A stretch of DNA of 64,000 nt, taken from NCBI GenBank assembly GCA_036570425.1, contig DATCYF010000023.1:372001-436000 (forward strand). Direction: 5' to 3'. Positions 25,122 to 32,727 of the stretch are shown here, one piece after another. This DNA is from Rhizorhapis sp036570425. GTDB taxonomy: Bacteria; Pseudomonadota; Alphaproteobacteria; Sphingomonadales; Sphingomonadaceae. The position numbers and the translations under genes were made by a program. The notes under the pieces are model-generated. The model did no database searches, was not told the origin of the DNA, and worked only from the letters and a program-made list of their open reading frames with translations. Positions within the stretch are counted from its first letter, which is position 1; each line of letters begins with the position of its first letter.

Positions 25122-25589
25122 TCAGTTCAGTCGTGCTGGAGCGGCCGGGGGCTCATACAGGCCGCGCACCTCATTGGCGACGGCCTTTGCCGCCTCCTTC
25201 TTGCCCAGCTTGGTGGACTTCGTCGGCGCGGGCGCAATCTGCTGTTGCTGATCGCGCTGGCGCAGTCGGTCCATCTGTTTCATCAGCTCCTTTTCGGCGG
25301 CCACGTTTCCGGCTTCGGCCTGGGCGTTGAGGCGGCCCAACTGCGTCATCTCCAGCCTCAACCGCGCTTCGGCGCGCTTTGCGACCTCGGCAAAATATAC
25401 TTTCCGCAGCGTCGGCCCGGACATCCCGACCGCCGATGCCGCCTGTTTGACCGTCAGGCCGCGCGCAAATGCCAAGAGCACCTTGTTTGACGTTTCGCGG
25501 TTCCAGACGATTTCGGGCCTTCCCGGCCCGTCACGGCTCGGCATGACAGGGTCGCCGAACAGGTCATGACCCAAAATTCCATCAGCCAA
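25122..25589 (-). CDS. terS: terminase small subunit
   Basis: A DNA-recognition subunit with an N-terminal helix-turn-helix around VLLAFARGLTVKQAASAVGMSGPTL, where the sequence resembles homeodomain-like HTH. A helical oligomerisation region with RLRLEMTQLGRLNAQAEAGN follows, then a Gln/Lys-rich tail. The start is uncertain: TTG at 25589 (GGAG 9 nt upstream; 155 residues) is preferred over the ATG at 25544. It precedes the large subunit by one base. HNH nuclease is upstream. Confidence 0.8.
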   Translation of the reverse strand: MADGILGHDLFGDPVMPSRDGPGRPEIVWNRETSNKVLLAFARGLTVKQAASAVGMSGPTLRKVYFAEVAKRAEARLRLEMTQLGRLNAQAEAGNVAAEKELMKQMDRLRQRDQQQQIAPAPTKSTKLGKKEAAKAVANEVRGLYEPPAAPARLN

Positions 25590-25639
25590 GAAAAAAATCT
25601 CCGAATGAGACAGTAAGCGGTAACCGGGCCGGCCACCCC

Positions 25640-25978
25640 TCAGACTTTCGACCCACCCCCCCGCACCAGACCGCTGGCCCGCCTCGCGCGGGCCTCGGCC
25701 GTCTTCCGCTGGTGATGCGTGAAGCACAGCAGCTCGATGTTGCCCGCGTCCAGATCAGCGCCGCCGTCCTTCCGTTCGACGATGTGATCAGCGATGACGC
25801 GTTGCGTTGGCGTGGTGCATCCGGGCCGCTCGCATCGATCGCCGCGTTCCCGCTTGATGCTGGCGACCAGCGAACGCCATTCGCGAGACGAGTAGAACTG
25901 CTCCGCCACCTTTGGCGCGGCCTTCACCCGAGGGGCGAGGCCAGCAACGAGGGGAGCGAGTGTCTTGAGCTTACCCAT
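25640..25978 (-). CDS. HNH endonuclease, packaging-associated
   Basis: A 112-residue HNH protein. CERPGC supplies the first zinc pair, DHIVERKDGG holds the HNH core His, and NIELLCFTHHQRKTA holds the last His residues with a metal-binding Cys. HK97-type phages often place an HNH nuclease just before the small terminase; it stimulates cos cleavage by the terminase. The position here, next to terS, fits that role. Gene start is ATG at 25978. Confidence 0.88.
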   Translation of the reverse strand: MGKLKTLAPLVAGLAPRVKAAPKVAEQFYSSREWRSLVASIKRERGDRCERPGCTTPTQRVIADHIVERKDGGADLDAGNIELLCFTHHQRKTAEARARRASGLVRGGGSKV

Positions 25979-26222
25979 GCCGCCTCACTGAACTGTGAAC
26001 TCCCAAAAGCGCCACGCCCCGGCGGAGCAAGTCCGAACCGAGGCGTGGCAGTTTAGGAGAGGAATGCCGTGACAGACCTGAACACAGGCCCACCCCAAGG
26101 CTATCGAGATTTAGACCGGAAACAGCCCGGAGGCGAACACCCTTTATTTTCATGGCCGATGCATTCCGCGCTTGACCCGTCCGTTAAGGAGGATTTCCGC
26201 GCCTCTCAGCGCGGAATGTTGT
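25979..26222. other. intergenic region with inverted repeats, candidate cos area
   Basis: A 244-nt gap without a convincing gene. It holds a perfect 8-bp stem TTCCGCGC/GCGCGGAA (26195-26216, 6-nt loop) and a 10-bp inverted partner CATTCCGCGC (26162-26171) / GCGCGGAATG (26209-26218). No U-tract follows on either strand, so it is not a classic intrinsic terminator. In cos phages the cohesive-end site commonly lies between the early region and the HNH/terminase genes, so this region is a candidate. Confidence 0.35.
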
Positions 26223-26672
26223 TCAGTTTGAAGCGACCTGAGCCCGCTCCAGGGCGACGGCAATGCGGTTGATCGCCCGTCCATAGCGCATGCGCAGGCC
26301 ATCGGCACCGAAGGACACGCCCAGCGGTTGCAGCAATCGCCGCCAAGGCACCTGCGATCGCCCACCGGCCAGCCATGACACGGCCAGCGCCACCAGCGCC
26401 CGGTCGCGCTCATTGACCAGCAGCAGCCACTCGCTCGCTTCCTCCATGCGCCTGATCTCCGCGCGGGAGAGCGGGAGAGGGCGGGGCGTTGCCTCCGCGT
26501 CCGCATAATCGCCAAAATGATTGTGCCGCCGCAGATCGGGCCAATAGGCCTTGACCGCCAGCCACCCGCGCTCCCGGTCCGGCATGCGCCGCCACAGCAG
26601 CATGGCCTCGACAAGCCGCTCCTGTACGGCCTCGAATGTCCAGAACTGCGTCCCTTCCACATCTGGAACCAT
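26223..26672 (-). CDS. DUF6362-like phage protein, possible late regulator
   Basis: A 149-residue protein containing TFEAVQERLVEAMLLWRRMPDRERG, then a segment WPDLRRHNHFGDYADAEATPRP, and a helical C-terminal half (LLVNERDRALVALAVSWLAGG plus a helix-turn-helix-like region WRRLLQPLGVSFGADGLRMRYGRAI). I relate it to DUF6362. The last part looks like a sigma-70 region 4 or ArpU/RinA-like DNA-binding domain. Between early genes and terminase it would be well placed to activate late transcription. Function is not known from evidence here. Confidence 0.65.
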   Translation of the reverse strand: MVPDVEGTQFWTFEAVQERLVEAMLLWRRMPDRERGWLAVKAYWPDLRRHNHFGDYADAEATPRPLPLSRAEIRRMEEASEWLLLVNERDRALVALAVSWLAGGRSQVPWRRLLQPLGVSFGADGLRMRYGRAINRIAVALERAQVASN

Positions 26673-26927
26673 GATTGTTCAACCTTCCATTCTGCAAACT
26701 GTTGAAAAGACGGGATGAATTATTGATTTTGGAAGCTTTGGAAGCTTTGGAATGATTATGAATATTCTACCTTCGCACATGCCTGCGCCTGCGCACGCCC
26801 GCGCCTGTCATGCCGTTTTCGAAACCCTTCCAATCATTCCAAAGCCGCAATTATCCGCCGCTTCTTCCTTCCGGCGACGCTTCCGCCTCCCTTCCATTCC
26901 GGAAGCTTTCTTGTCTGGCCACACCGG
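26673..26927. repeat. intergenic repeat cluster upstream of the late region
   Basis: A 255-nt gap with an iterated 9-mer GGAAGCTTT at 26731-26739, 26740-26748 and 26901-26909. It also has a perfect 13-bp inverted repeat CTTTGGAATGATT (26745-26757) / AATCATTCCAAAG (26832-26844) separated by 74 nt, and a GC-alternating stretch around 26781-26806. It lies after the primase-helicase gene and before the DUF6362 gene. Candidate functions are a late promoter with regulator sites or the phage replication origin. Confidence 0.5.
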
Positions 26928-29900
26928 CTAGAAGCCCGGCACGAAGTCGTCGTCGTCCGCTGGCCAGCTCTGATCGGGACCGGGTGGAGCGCCATCGCCG
27001 CCGCCGCGCGCGCCGATATCGGACGCGATCGTCACCACGTTGCCATGGTCATCGACGAAGTCGCGCACCTGCCTGACCATGCGCAGGCCAAGCCACTGCA
27101 TCCCGTTGGACTGTTTGTTGCTGAAGCCTTTGCCCTTGAGCGCGCGGCTGAAGCCTTTCTGCTTCCATTCCACTTCGCCAGCGGCCTTGGCCCAGGCGCA
27201 GAACAGCTCATAGAGGTGGGACGACTGGACGCGCTCATCCGGGACAGGCTCGGTACACATGCGCAGGAAGGACGCGATCGGGTCGCTGTCGTCCTTATAG
27301 TCGGCCGATGCCGCCGCGACGTCCTCCGGTTCGATGAATCCGTGATCCATCCAGTCGAGCAGCCCGCGCACCATCCAGGCGAGAATGCCCGGATGTTCCT
27401 GCTTCAGCTTGTCGGGCAGTGCCCGGTCGCGCTGATGCGGCTCCAGATGCGATTCCCAGAGCACCACCTTCACGCGCCGCCAGATGCCTTCGGTGCCGCG
27501 CGGAATGTCCGGCTTCTCATTGCACCACAAAGTCCATTTGAAGATCGGGAAGAACCGGAAGAAGCTGCGGAAATTGTCGCGCACATTCATGCCGTCGCCG
27601 CCGGTGACGGTATTGATCAGCGCTTCATTGATCTTGGCGCCCACCGGCACCTCGCCCGATGTCAGGAACCGCACGCCGGGCAGGCGCACCAGGTCAGGCG
27701 TGGCAGCGTCCCCGCGCTTCTTGCCACCCTCATCCAGGAAGGTTTCGACATTGATGATGTCGCCATAGTCGCCGATCGCGTCCCGGCACGCATTGCCGAA
27801 CGTCGACTTGCCGTTCGCGGCGGTCGGGCCCCACCAGATATGGAAGATCTGCTCGCCGGTGTCGCCGGTCAGGTTATAGCCCATCCATTGCTGCAGATAC
27901 CGCCGCCGCCCATCCTTGGGCTGCGCCCACAGGACGAACTTGTCCCATTCGTCGGCCTGCGCCTCCGGATCATAGTCGCACGCGGTCAGCTTGGTCAGCA
28001 TGTCGCCGCGATCGTGCGGCTTCAGCTCGACACGCGCCGGCGCGTCACCGTCCGGCCGGATGAACCGCAGCGTGCCGTTCATGCAATTGAGCAGCATCGG
28101 ATCCGTGTCGAACTGCGAAAGCTCGACCGTGCACCAGCGCTTGGCCAGATTAGCGATGCAGCCGATCCGGCCGGACGCCTCCGATGCGCGGCCCCACCGC
28201 CCGATCAGTTCGGACCGCAGGACGGGCTTGCCACCCTTGTAATCGACGACAGTGTCCATGCCGTCCACATGACCGCCGGTCTCATGGTGCAGCCGCCAGT
28301 GCGCCTTTTCGCGCACGGTGCTGTCATCATCGATCCCATGCCCCAGCGGATCGACGCCGGTATCGCGGATGATGGCGGATTCGCGCTGGATCGCGCGCAC
28401 GGTCTCGAACACCGACGCCATGACCTCGGCCGGCGTCACGTCCTTCTCCTGGTTGAGCACGCGATAGCGCCGCCCGTCCCAGCCCAGCCAACCCTTGGCC
28501 GTGGTATAGAGATAATCCCGGCCGAACCGCGCAAACCAGCGTTCGGCATTGCCCATGTCGGTACGCTGGAATTCAGCGCATCGCATATCGAGCAGCATGC
28601 CGGCGACGTCGAAGTCCTTCGCCAGCCCCGCGTCAAACGACTTTTCCACGTCGCGCCGATCGGCACCCGCGATATCGTCCAGCGCCTCTTCGACGACAGC
28701 CCACCCGGCCTCACGATCGAACAGCCCGCCAGAGATCCGCCGCCCCACATTCCACGCGAGCCGCCCGATGGCTTCCTTCGTGTCATGCACGCCGTCGCGC
28801 TGGCGATCGAGCCAGGCGGCGGCCACGCGCTTCAGCAGCGCCTGCACCCCCGGCCCCTGATCGGTAAGACGCGCCGCCACGCTTCCATTTGGAAGCATAT
28901 CCTCTTCCATCAACCCCGGGGGCGGCGGGGGGAAGCGCGCGTCGAACCGCGCCCGCCAGTCGCTCAGATACTGCGCCCGCGTCTCCCCGTCGACGATGGC
29001 AGCCGCCCAGCTGGCGAGCCGCCGCCACAGCGCCGCCTTGCCCTCCGGCGTCACGGCCCAGGGCATCGCCAGCGCCGCGTCCCACAGATATTGCGAAATC
29101 GGCACGGCGGCCGACAGCACCGCGTCCAGCCCTTCGCGCGCGCAGCCCTCTTCGACGGGCCGGCGCAACAGATCGTCGGGATCCACGCCATCGGGCAGGA
29201 TTGCGATCGACAACGTACCACCGGGACCAATGCCGGGGAGCGCAGTCTCACAGGCCCGCACCGCCGCCTTGCGCCCGGCGGGGTCGCCATCCATCAACAG
29301 CACGGGCGCATAGACCACGCGCCAGGCCCGGGCGATCTGCTCGGCCGTCAGCGCTGTTCCCATCGGCGCGACCGTTTCCACGATCCCTACGGAATCGAGG
29401 GCGATCACATCGAAATAGCCCTCGACCAGCACCAGCCGCTGCGCCGTGCGCGCTGCCGGGGCCGCGCGATGCAGGTTGAACAGCAGCCGTCCCTTGTCGA
29501 AATGGTCGGCGGCGGGACTATTGAGATATTTGGCTTCCTGCCGCTCTGACGTGGCCCGCGCCCCGAAACCGACATTGTGCCCACGCGCATCATGGACAGG
29601 GATCATGATGCGCGCACGGAACCTGTCGCGCAGACCGTCGCCGGCATCGATCAGCAGCCCGGCCGCCTCCAGCCGATCGGCGCCCGCACCGCACAGCGCC
29701 ACGGACCGGCGCGACGGCGCCAGGCCCAGGCCGAACTTCTCCACCGAAGCGACTGACACGCCACGCCGCAGGAGGATGTCCATTGCCACAGGCGTTTTCG
29801 CCAGTTCGGCCGCATACCAATCGGCCGCCCGATGCAGCACATCATGGACATTCTCGACGGCCCGCGCGCGTTCGGCTTCCTCCGGCGATCGCGCCGGCAT

Positions 29901-30182
29901 CTCCAGCCCCGCCTGGCCGGCCAGATCCTTGACCGCATCCATGAAGTCCATGCCGTCATGGTCCGTCAGCCAGCGGATGGCATCGCCATGCGCGCCGCAG
30001 CCAAAGCAGTGATAGAAGCCCTTGTCGTCATTGACGGTGAAGCTGGGCGTCTGCTCGCCATGGAAGGGACAGCATGCCTTGTGCTCACGCCCGGCCTTAT
30101 CCAGCTTCAGCGACTGGCCGATCAGGGCCGACAGCGTCGTCCGGGCGCGGATTTCGTCAAGAAATGCAGTTGAAAGAGACAC
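26928..30182 (-). CDS. primase-helicase fusion (DnaG-like zinc/TOPRIM plus D5/SF3 ATPase)
   Basis: A 1084-residue replication protein. Residues 37-62 form a CHC2 zinc finger (C38, H41, C59, C62), 110-200 a DnaG-like catalytic core, and 250-310 a TOPRIM domain with VEGYFDV (253-259) and LLMDGDPAG (296-304). After a linker of about 200 residues, the C-terminal half is a D5/DUF5906 superfamily-3 helicase with Walker A GPTAANGKST (785-794) and the SGEVP...WTLWCNEKP region. So priming and unwinding activities are joined. P4-type proteins usually carry a different primase domain, so this DnaG-like version is notable. It is the last gene of the early string. Confidence 0.9.
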   Translation of the reverse strand: MSLSTAFLDEIRARTTLSALIGQSLKLDKAGREHKACCPFHGEQTPSFTVNDDKGFYHCFGCGAHGDAIRWLTDHDGMDFMDAVKDLAGQAGLEMPARSPEEAERARAVENVHDVLHRAADWYAAELAKTPVAMDILLRRGVSVASVEKFGLGLAPSRRSVALCGAGADRLEAAGLLIDAGDGLRDRFRARIMIPVHDARGHNVGFGARATSERQEAKYLNSPAADHFDKGRLLFNLHRAAPAARTAQRLVLVEGYFDVIALDSVGIVETVAPMGTALTAEQIARAWRVVYAPVLLMDGDPAGRKAAVRACETALPGIGPGGTLSIAILPDGVDPDDLLRRPVEEGCAREGLDAVLSAAVPISQYLWDAALAMPWAVTPEGKAALWRRLASWAAAIVDGETRAQYLSDWRARFDARFPPPPPGLMEEDMLPNGSVAARLTDQGPGVQALLKRVAAAWLDRQRDGVHDTKEAIGRLAWNVGRRISGGLFDREAGWAVVEEALDDIAGADRRDVEKSFDAGLAKDFDVAGMLLDMRCAEFQRTDMGNAERWFARFGRDYLYTTAKGWLGWDGRRYRVLNQEKDVTPAEVMASVFETVRAIQRESAIIRDTGVDPLGHGIDDDSTVREKAHWRLHHETGGHVDGMDTVVDYKGGKPVLRSELIGRWGRASEASGRIGCIANLAKRWCTVELSQFDTDPMLLNCMNGTLRFIRPDGDAPARVELKPHDRGDMLTKLTACDYDPEAQADEWDKFVLWAQPKDGRRRYLQQWMGYNLTGDTGEQIFHIWWGPTAANGKSTFGNACRDAIGDYGDIINVETFLDEGGKKRGDAATPDLVRLPGVRFLTSGEVPVGAKINEALINTVTGGDGMNVRDNFRSFFRFFPIFKWTLWCNEKPDIPRGTEGIWRRVKVVLWESHLEPHQRDRALPDKLKQEHPGILAWMVRGLLDWMDHGFIEPEDVAAASADYKDDSDPIASFLRMCTEPVPDERVQSSHLYELFCAWAKAAGEVEWKQKGFSRALKGKGFSNKQSNGMQWLGLRMVRQVRDFVDDHGNVVTIASDIGARGGGDGAPPGPDQSWPADDDDFVPGF

Positions 30183-30274
30183 GAAACCCCACCCCGAAAA
30201 TCAGGCTACAGATGCAAATTGGTCCGGGTGGCTGCCGCCTTCTTGTAATCGCGCCCCGGTGCGCGATGCGTGGA

Positions 30275-30538
30275 TCAGCCCGGCTTTGGATCAGGTAAAT
30301 CAAGCGATCCCAGCCGCTCGACAACACGGGACGTCAGCATGTCGAGATACTCGCTGCCAGCGCGCAGCCGGTCCCCGCCCGGTTTGAACCTGAGCACGTG
30401 GAAGCCGATGACGCCGAGAACGATGGATTCCAGTACCGTCATCGCTTCGGTGACCTCATAGTTCGTACCGGTAACGATCATCTTGACCGCTTCAGGCGCC
30501 AGGACGTTGTGCCGATCGGTCGCGCCATCCGCCATCAT
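30275..30538 (-). CDS. 87-residue phage protein, hypothetical
   Basis: A small protein beginning MMADGATDRHNVLAPEAV, with a helical segment MTVLESIVLGVIGFHVLRF and a C-terminal helix EYLDMLTSRVVERLG. The start at 30538 overlaps the methyltransferase stop as ATGA, so it is translationally coupled in the early operon. No motif or family is recognised. It could be an accessory factor for replication or modification. Confidence 0.6.
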   Translation of the reverse strand: MMADGATDRHNVLAPEAVKMIVTGTNYEVTEAMTVLESIVLGVIGFHVLRFKPGGDRLRAGSEYLDMLTSRVVERLGSLDLPDPKPG

Positions 30539-31224
30539 CCTTCTCCCAACAGTTTTTGAGCGCTGGCCAGGCGCTGACATGCCGTCGCGAAATGCGCGGG
30601 ATTATGCTCGATGCCCACGAACTTGCGGCCGGTCTTCACCGCAGCCACGCCGGTCGATCCCGTTCCCATGAAGGGGTCGCAAATGCTGCCCGGCGCCAGA
30701 TTGCGGACGATCTTGTCCATCACTGCGTCAGGCTTGACGGTCGGATGGCCAAAGGCCCCCCTGCGGCCGACCGGCGCAACGATATGCCGCCTCTTGTCGG
30801 CCAGCTCGCCTTGCGGGTGATGGCCGCGATTCCATGCATGGATATAGATCTCGCAGTCGGGCTGATAATGTTTGTTCGCGACCGGCATCGGGTTGGACTT
30901 GATCCAGTTGCAGATCGCGAACCGCTCAAAGCTGCCGCTCAGATAGGTCGACAGCTCCGGCACCTGGTCATTGTGGCAAAAGACCACAACCGATCCGCAA
31001 AGCAGCGGATTGATGATCAGATGATCAAAACCTTGATCCAAATCCTCGCATGCAATCTGGTCGGTATGCCTCCGCGCCGCACGGAACTTGCCGCCGCCGG
31101 AGGTTTCGAACGCATAAGGCGGATCCGTGCACACCACGTCGAACCAGCCCAATGTCGGCAGGATCGCATAGGCATCGCCCAGATACAGCGTCGCCCTGCC
31201 AACAATTTCGCTACGGACGATCAT
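30535..31224 (-). CDS. DNA methyltransferase, beta class (N6-adenine or N4-cytosine)
   Basis: A 229-residue site-specific DNA methyltransferase. Motif IV DPPY is at residues 34-37 and motif I DPFMGTGS at 183-190, preceded by HPTVKP (160-165), the order of beta-class enzymes. Methylation protects phage DNA from host restriction or times replication and transcription. It is an orphan: no restriction endonuclease is adjacent. It overlaps the upstream DUF5131 gene as ATGA (31221-31224). DPPY is compatible with N6-adenine as well as N4-cytosine; target site cannot be read from sequence. Confidence 0.9.
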   Translation of the reverse strand: MIVRSEIVGRATLYLGDAYAILPTLGWFDVVCTDPPYAFETSGGGKFRAARRHTDQIACEDLDQGFDHLIINPLLCGSVVVFCHNDQVPELSTYLSGSFERFAICNWIKSNPMPVANKHYQPDCEIYIHAWNRGHHPQGELADKRRHIVAPVGRRGAFGHPTVKPDAVMDKIVRNLAPGSICDPFMGTGSTGVAAVKTGRKFVGIEHNPAHFATACQRLASAQKLLGEG

Positions 31225-32264
31225 TGGCCGGGCATCCCATTATGCTCGACGCCATCGAGCAGGCGGCCAGCATCAGCCTTTCCGACCCGCCGAAATTCAA
31301 CACCATCCATTAGGCGCAATTGCTTGTCATGGCTGGCAAGGCGATTCGAACCGTCGCTGCGCCGGGAAAGGAACGTGCCCGCTAGCTCGCCCTCGGCATG
31401 GCAGGGTATCCATTCACCCCACTGCTTGAAGAAGAACGGCACGCCCGCCGCCGCGCACTGATCGCGTAGGCTCCGCGCCCAATCCGGATGCATCGGCCGC
31501 GCGCCGGGGCCAGACTCGCCGCCGACGATGACCCAATCAATCGCCGCATCACCCGGGTGATGATGGATGAGCCAATGATCACGGATACGAACCGGACCAA
31601 GCAGCGGCTCGCAGGATAGGAGCCGTACCGCCGCAGGCGTCGTCAGCAGGTACGGGATGCGTTCATCGGCGCGCTTCTGGTCCTCGACAGACACGCCCAG
31701 CCAGACATTCGGCAGCGGCCATTGCCGCATGGTGATGTCACCTGGAGCATCGATGTCGCCGACCGACTGCACCGGCCAGGACACATTGATGGCTCGGCCA
31801 GTACGCTTCGCGTCTTTCGTGCCACGGATCAGATATTCGTCCACCATGAAGCGAGCTAATTTGCTTGCCCGTCCGGCCACATACTCCCACATCCGTTCCG
31901 GCCGCTTCGTCAGCACCTGGTGAACATGCTGCGGCGTCAGCGCCATCACGGCAAAGCAGCGATCAATCCACTCATCCGGCACATTCTCGTGGAACAGGTC
32001 GCCATGCGCGTTCCAGAATATCCTGCGCGGCCTGGCCCAGCGCAGCGGCTCCATGAGCGCCTTTTCATTGAGCCGCACTTCGCCGCTCCAAACCGGCCCG
32101 GCCTTGCTGTCCACCGTCAGGCCGGCGCGCGAGGGATGATGGCGCAGCCGCGTTCCGGCCAGCTTCATCGCATAACAGTTCGTGCAACCCGGTGAGAGTA
32201 CCGAGCAGCCATTGACGGCATTCACCGTCGCATCGGTCCATTCGATCTTTGTACGATCAGCCAT
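31221..32264 (-). CDS. DUF5131 (phage Gp37/Gp68) family protein
   Basis: A 347-residue protein of the Gp37/Gp68 family. It begins MADRTKIEWTDATVNAVNGC; a cysteine triad follows at C20, C27 and C30 (GCSVLSPGCTNCY), which could bind a metal or Fe-S cluster in the manner of radical-SAM-like proteins. Other family features are IFWNAHGDLFHENVPDEWI, VLTKRPERMWEY, LGVSVEDQKRADERIPYLL, VIVGGESGPGARPMHPDW and FFKQWGEW. The function is unknown to me. It directly precedes the DNA methyltransferase gene (ATGA overlap), so a role in nucleic acid modification is worth considering. Start at 32264 rather than earlier because the family begins here. Confidence 0.88.
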   Translation of the reverse strand: MADRTKIEWTDATVNAVNGCSVLSPGCTNCYAMKLAGTRLRHHPSRAGLTVDSKAGPVWSGEVRLNEKALMEPLRWARPRRIFWNAHGDLFHENVPDEWIDRCFAVMALTPQHVHQVLTKRPERMWEYVAGRASKLARFMVDEYLIRGTKDAKRTGRAINVSWPVQSVGDIDAPGDITMRQWPLPNVWLGVSVEDQKRADERIPYLLTTPAAVRLLSCEPLLGPVRIRDHWLIHHHPGDAAIDWVIVGGESGPGARPMHPDWARSLRDQCAAAGVPFFFKQWGEWIPCHAEGELAGTFLSRRSDGSNRLASHDKQLRLMDGVEFRRVGKADAGRLLDGVEHNGMPGQ

Positions 32265-32727
32265 GACGCGCCTCCCGTGGCGGCAGCACACCCGATGGCG
32301 TCCGCAGGCGCAGGCGCGGCTTTTCCGCTGCAAGGCACGCCTCGACATAGGCCCGCCGCCTGGCTTCGTTGGCCGCGATCCGCGCGCCGATGTCGGCCAG
32401 CTCCGCAACTTTGCGCTGCACCGCCTCCCGGGCAAGCGTCACTCGCCACTCCTCGAACGGTCCGGGTTCCGGCCAATCGGCGATGAAGGTGGAAACCGGA
32501 CGCGCATGTTCCCGCCCGAGCGAGCACGCGCCACGGGCGAACCGCTCCAGCGTTGCCACCGAGACATGATCGAAAGACCGCACGACATGCATGCCGCGGC
32601 TGATCTGCGCCAGGCTCCAGCCATTACGCCGCCGGCACGCCAGAAACCGCAAACGGAGATCTGTGTCCGGGCAAAAGCTATTCTCGGCCTTATTCCCGGC
32701 CAAAATGTCATTTTGGTCGGCCATCAT
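32257..32727 (-). CDS. 156-residue phage protein, hypothetical
   Basis: A protein with a possible helix-turn-helix in LRLRFLACRRRNGWSLAQISRGM. A Arg-rich central part and a C-terminal helical region (REAVQRKVAELADIGARIAANEARRRAYVEA) follow. The start is TGATG-coupled to the beta clamp stop at 32727-32729 and the end overlaps the DUF5131 gene by 8 nt, so it is inside the early operon. Not recognised; it may be a DNA-binding accessory protein. Confidence 0.55.
   Translation of the reverse strand: MMADQNDILAGNKAENSFCPDTDLRLRFLACRRRNGWSLAQISRGMHVVRSFDHVSVATLERFARGACSLGREHARPVSTFIADWPEPGPFEEWRVTLAREAVQRKVAELADIGARIAANEARRRAYVEACLAAEKPRLRLRTPSGVLPPREARHG

Noticed and set aside
27045..29549. 834-codon open frame on + strand
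   Set aside because: It is antisense to the primase-helicase whose motifs are certain; long shadows are expected in GC-rich DNA and the translation is Arg/Pro/His-rich without domains.
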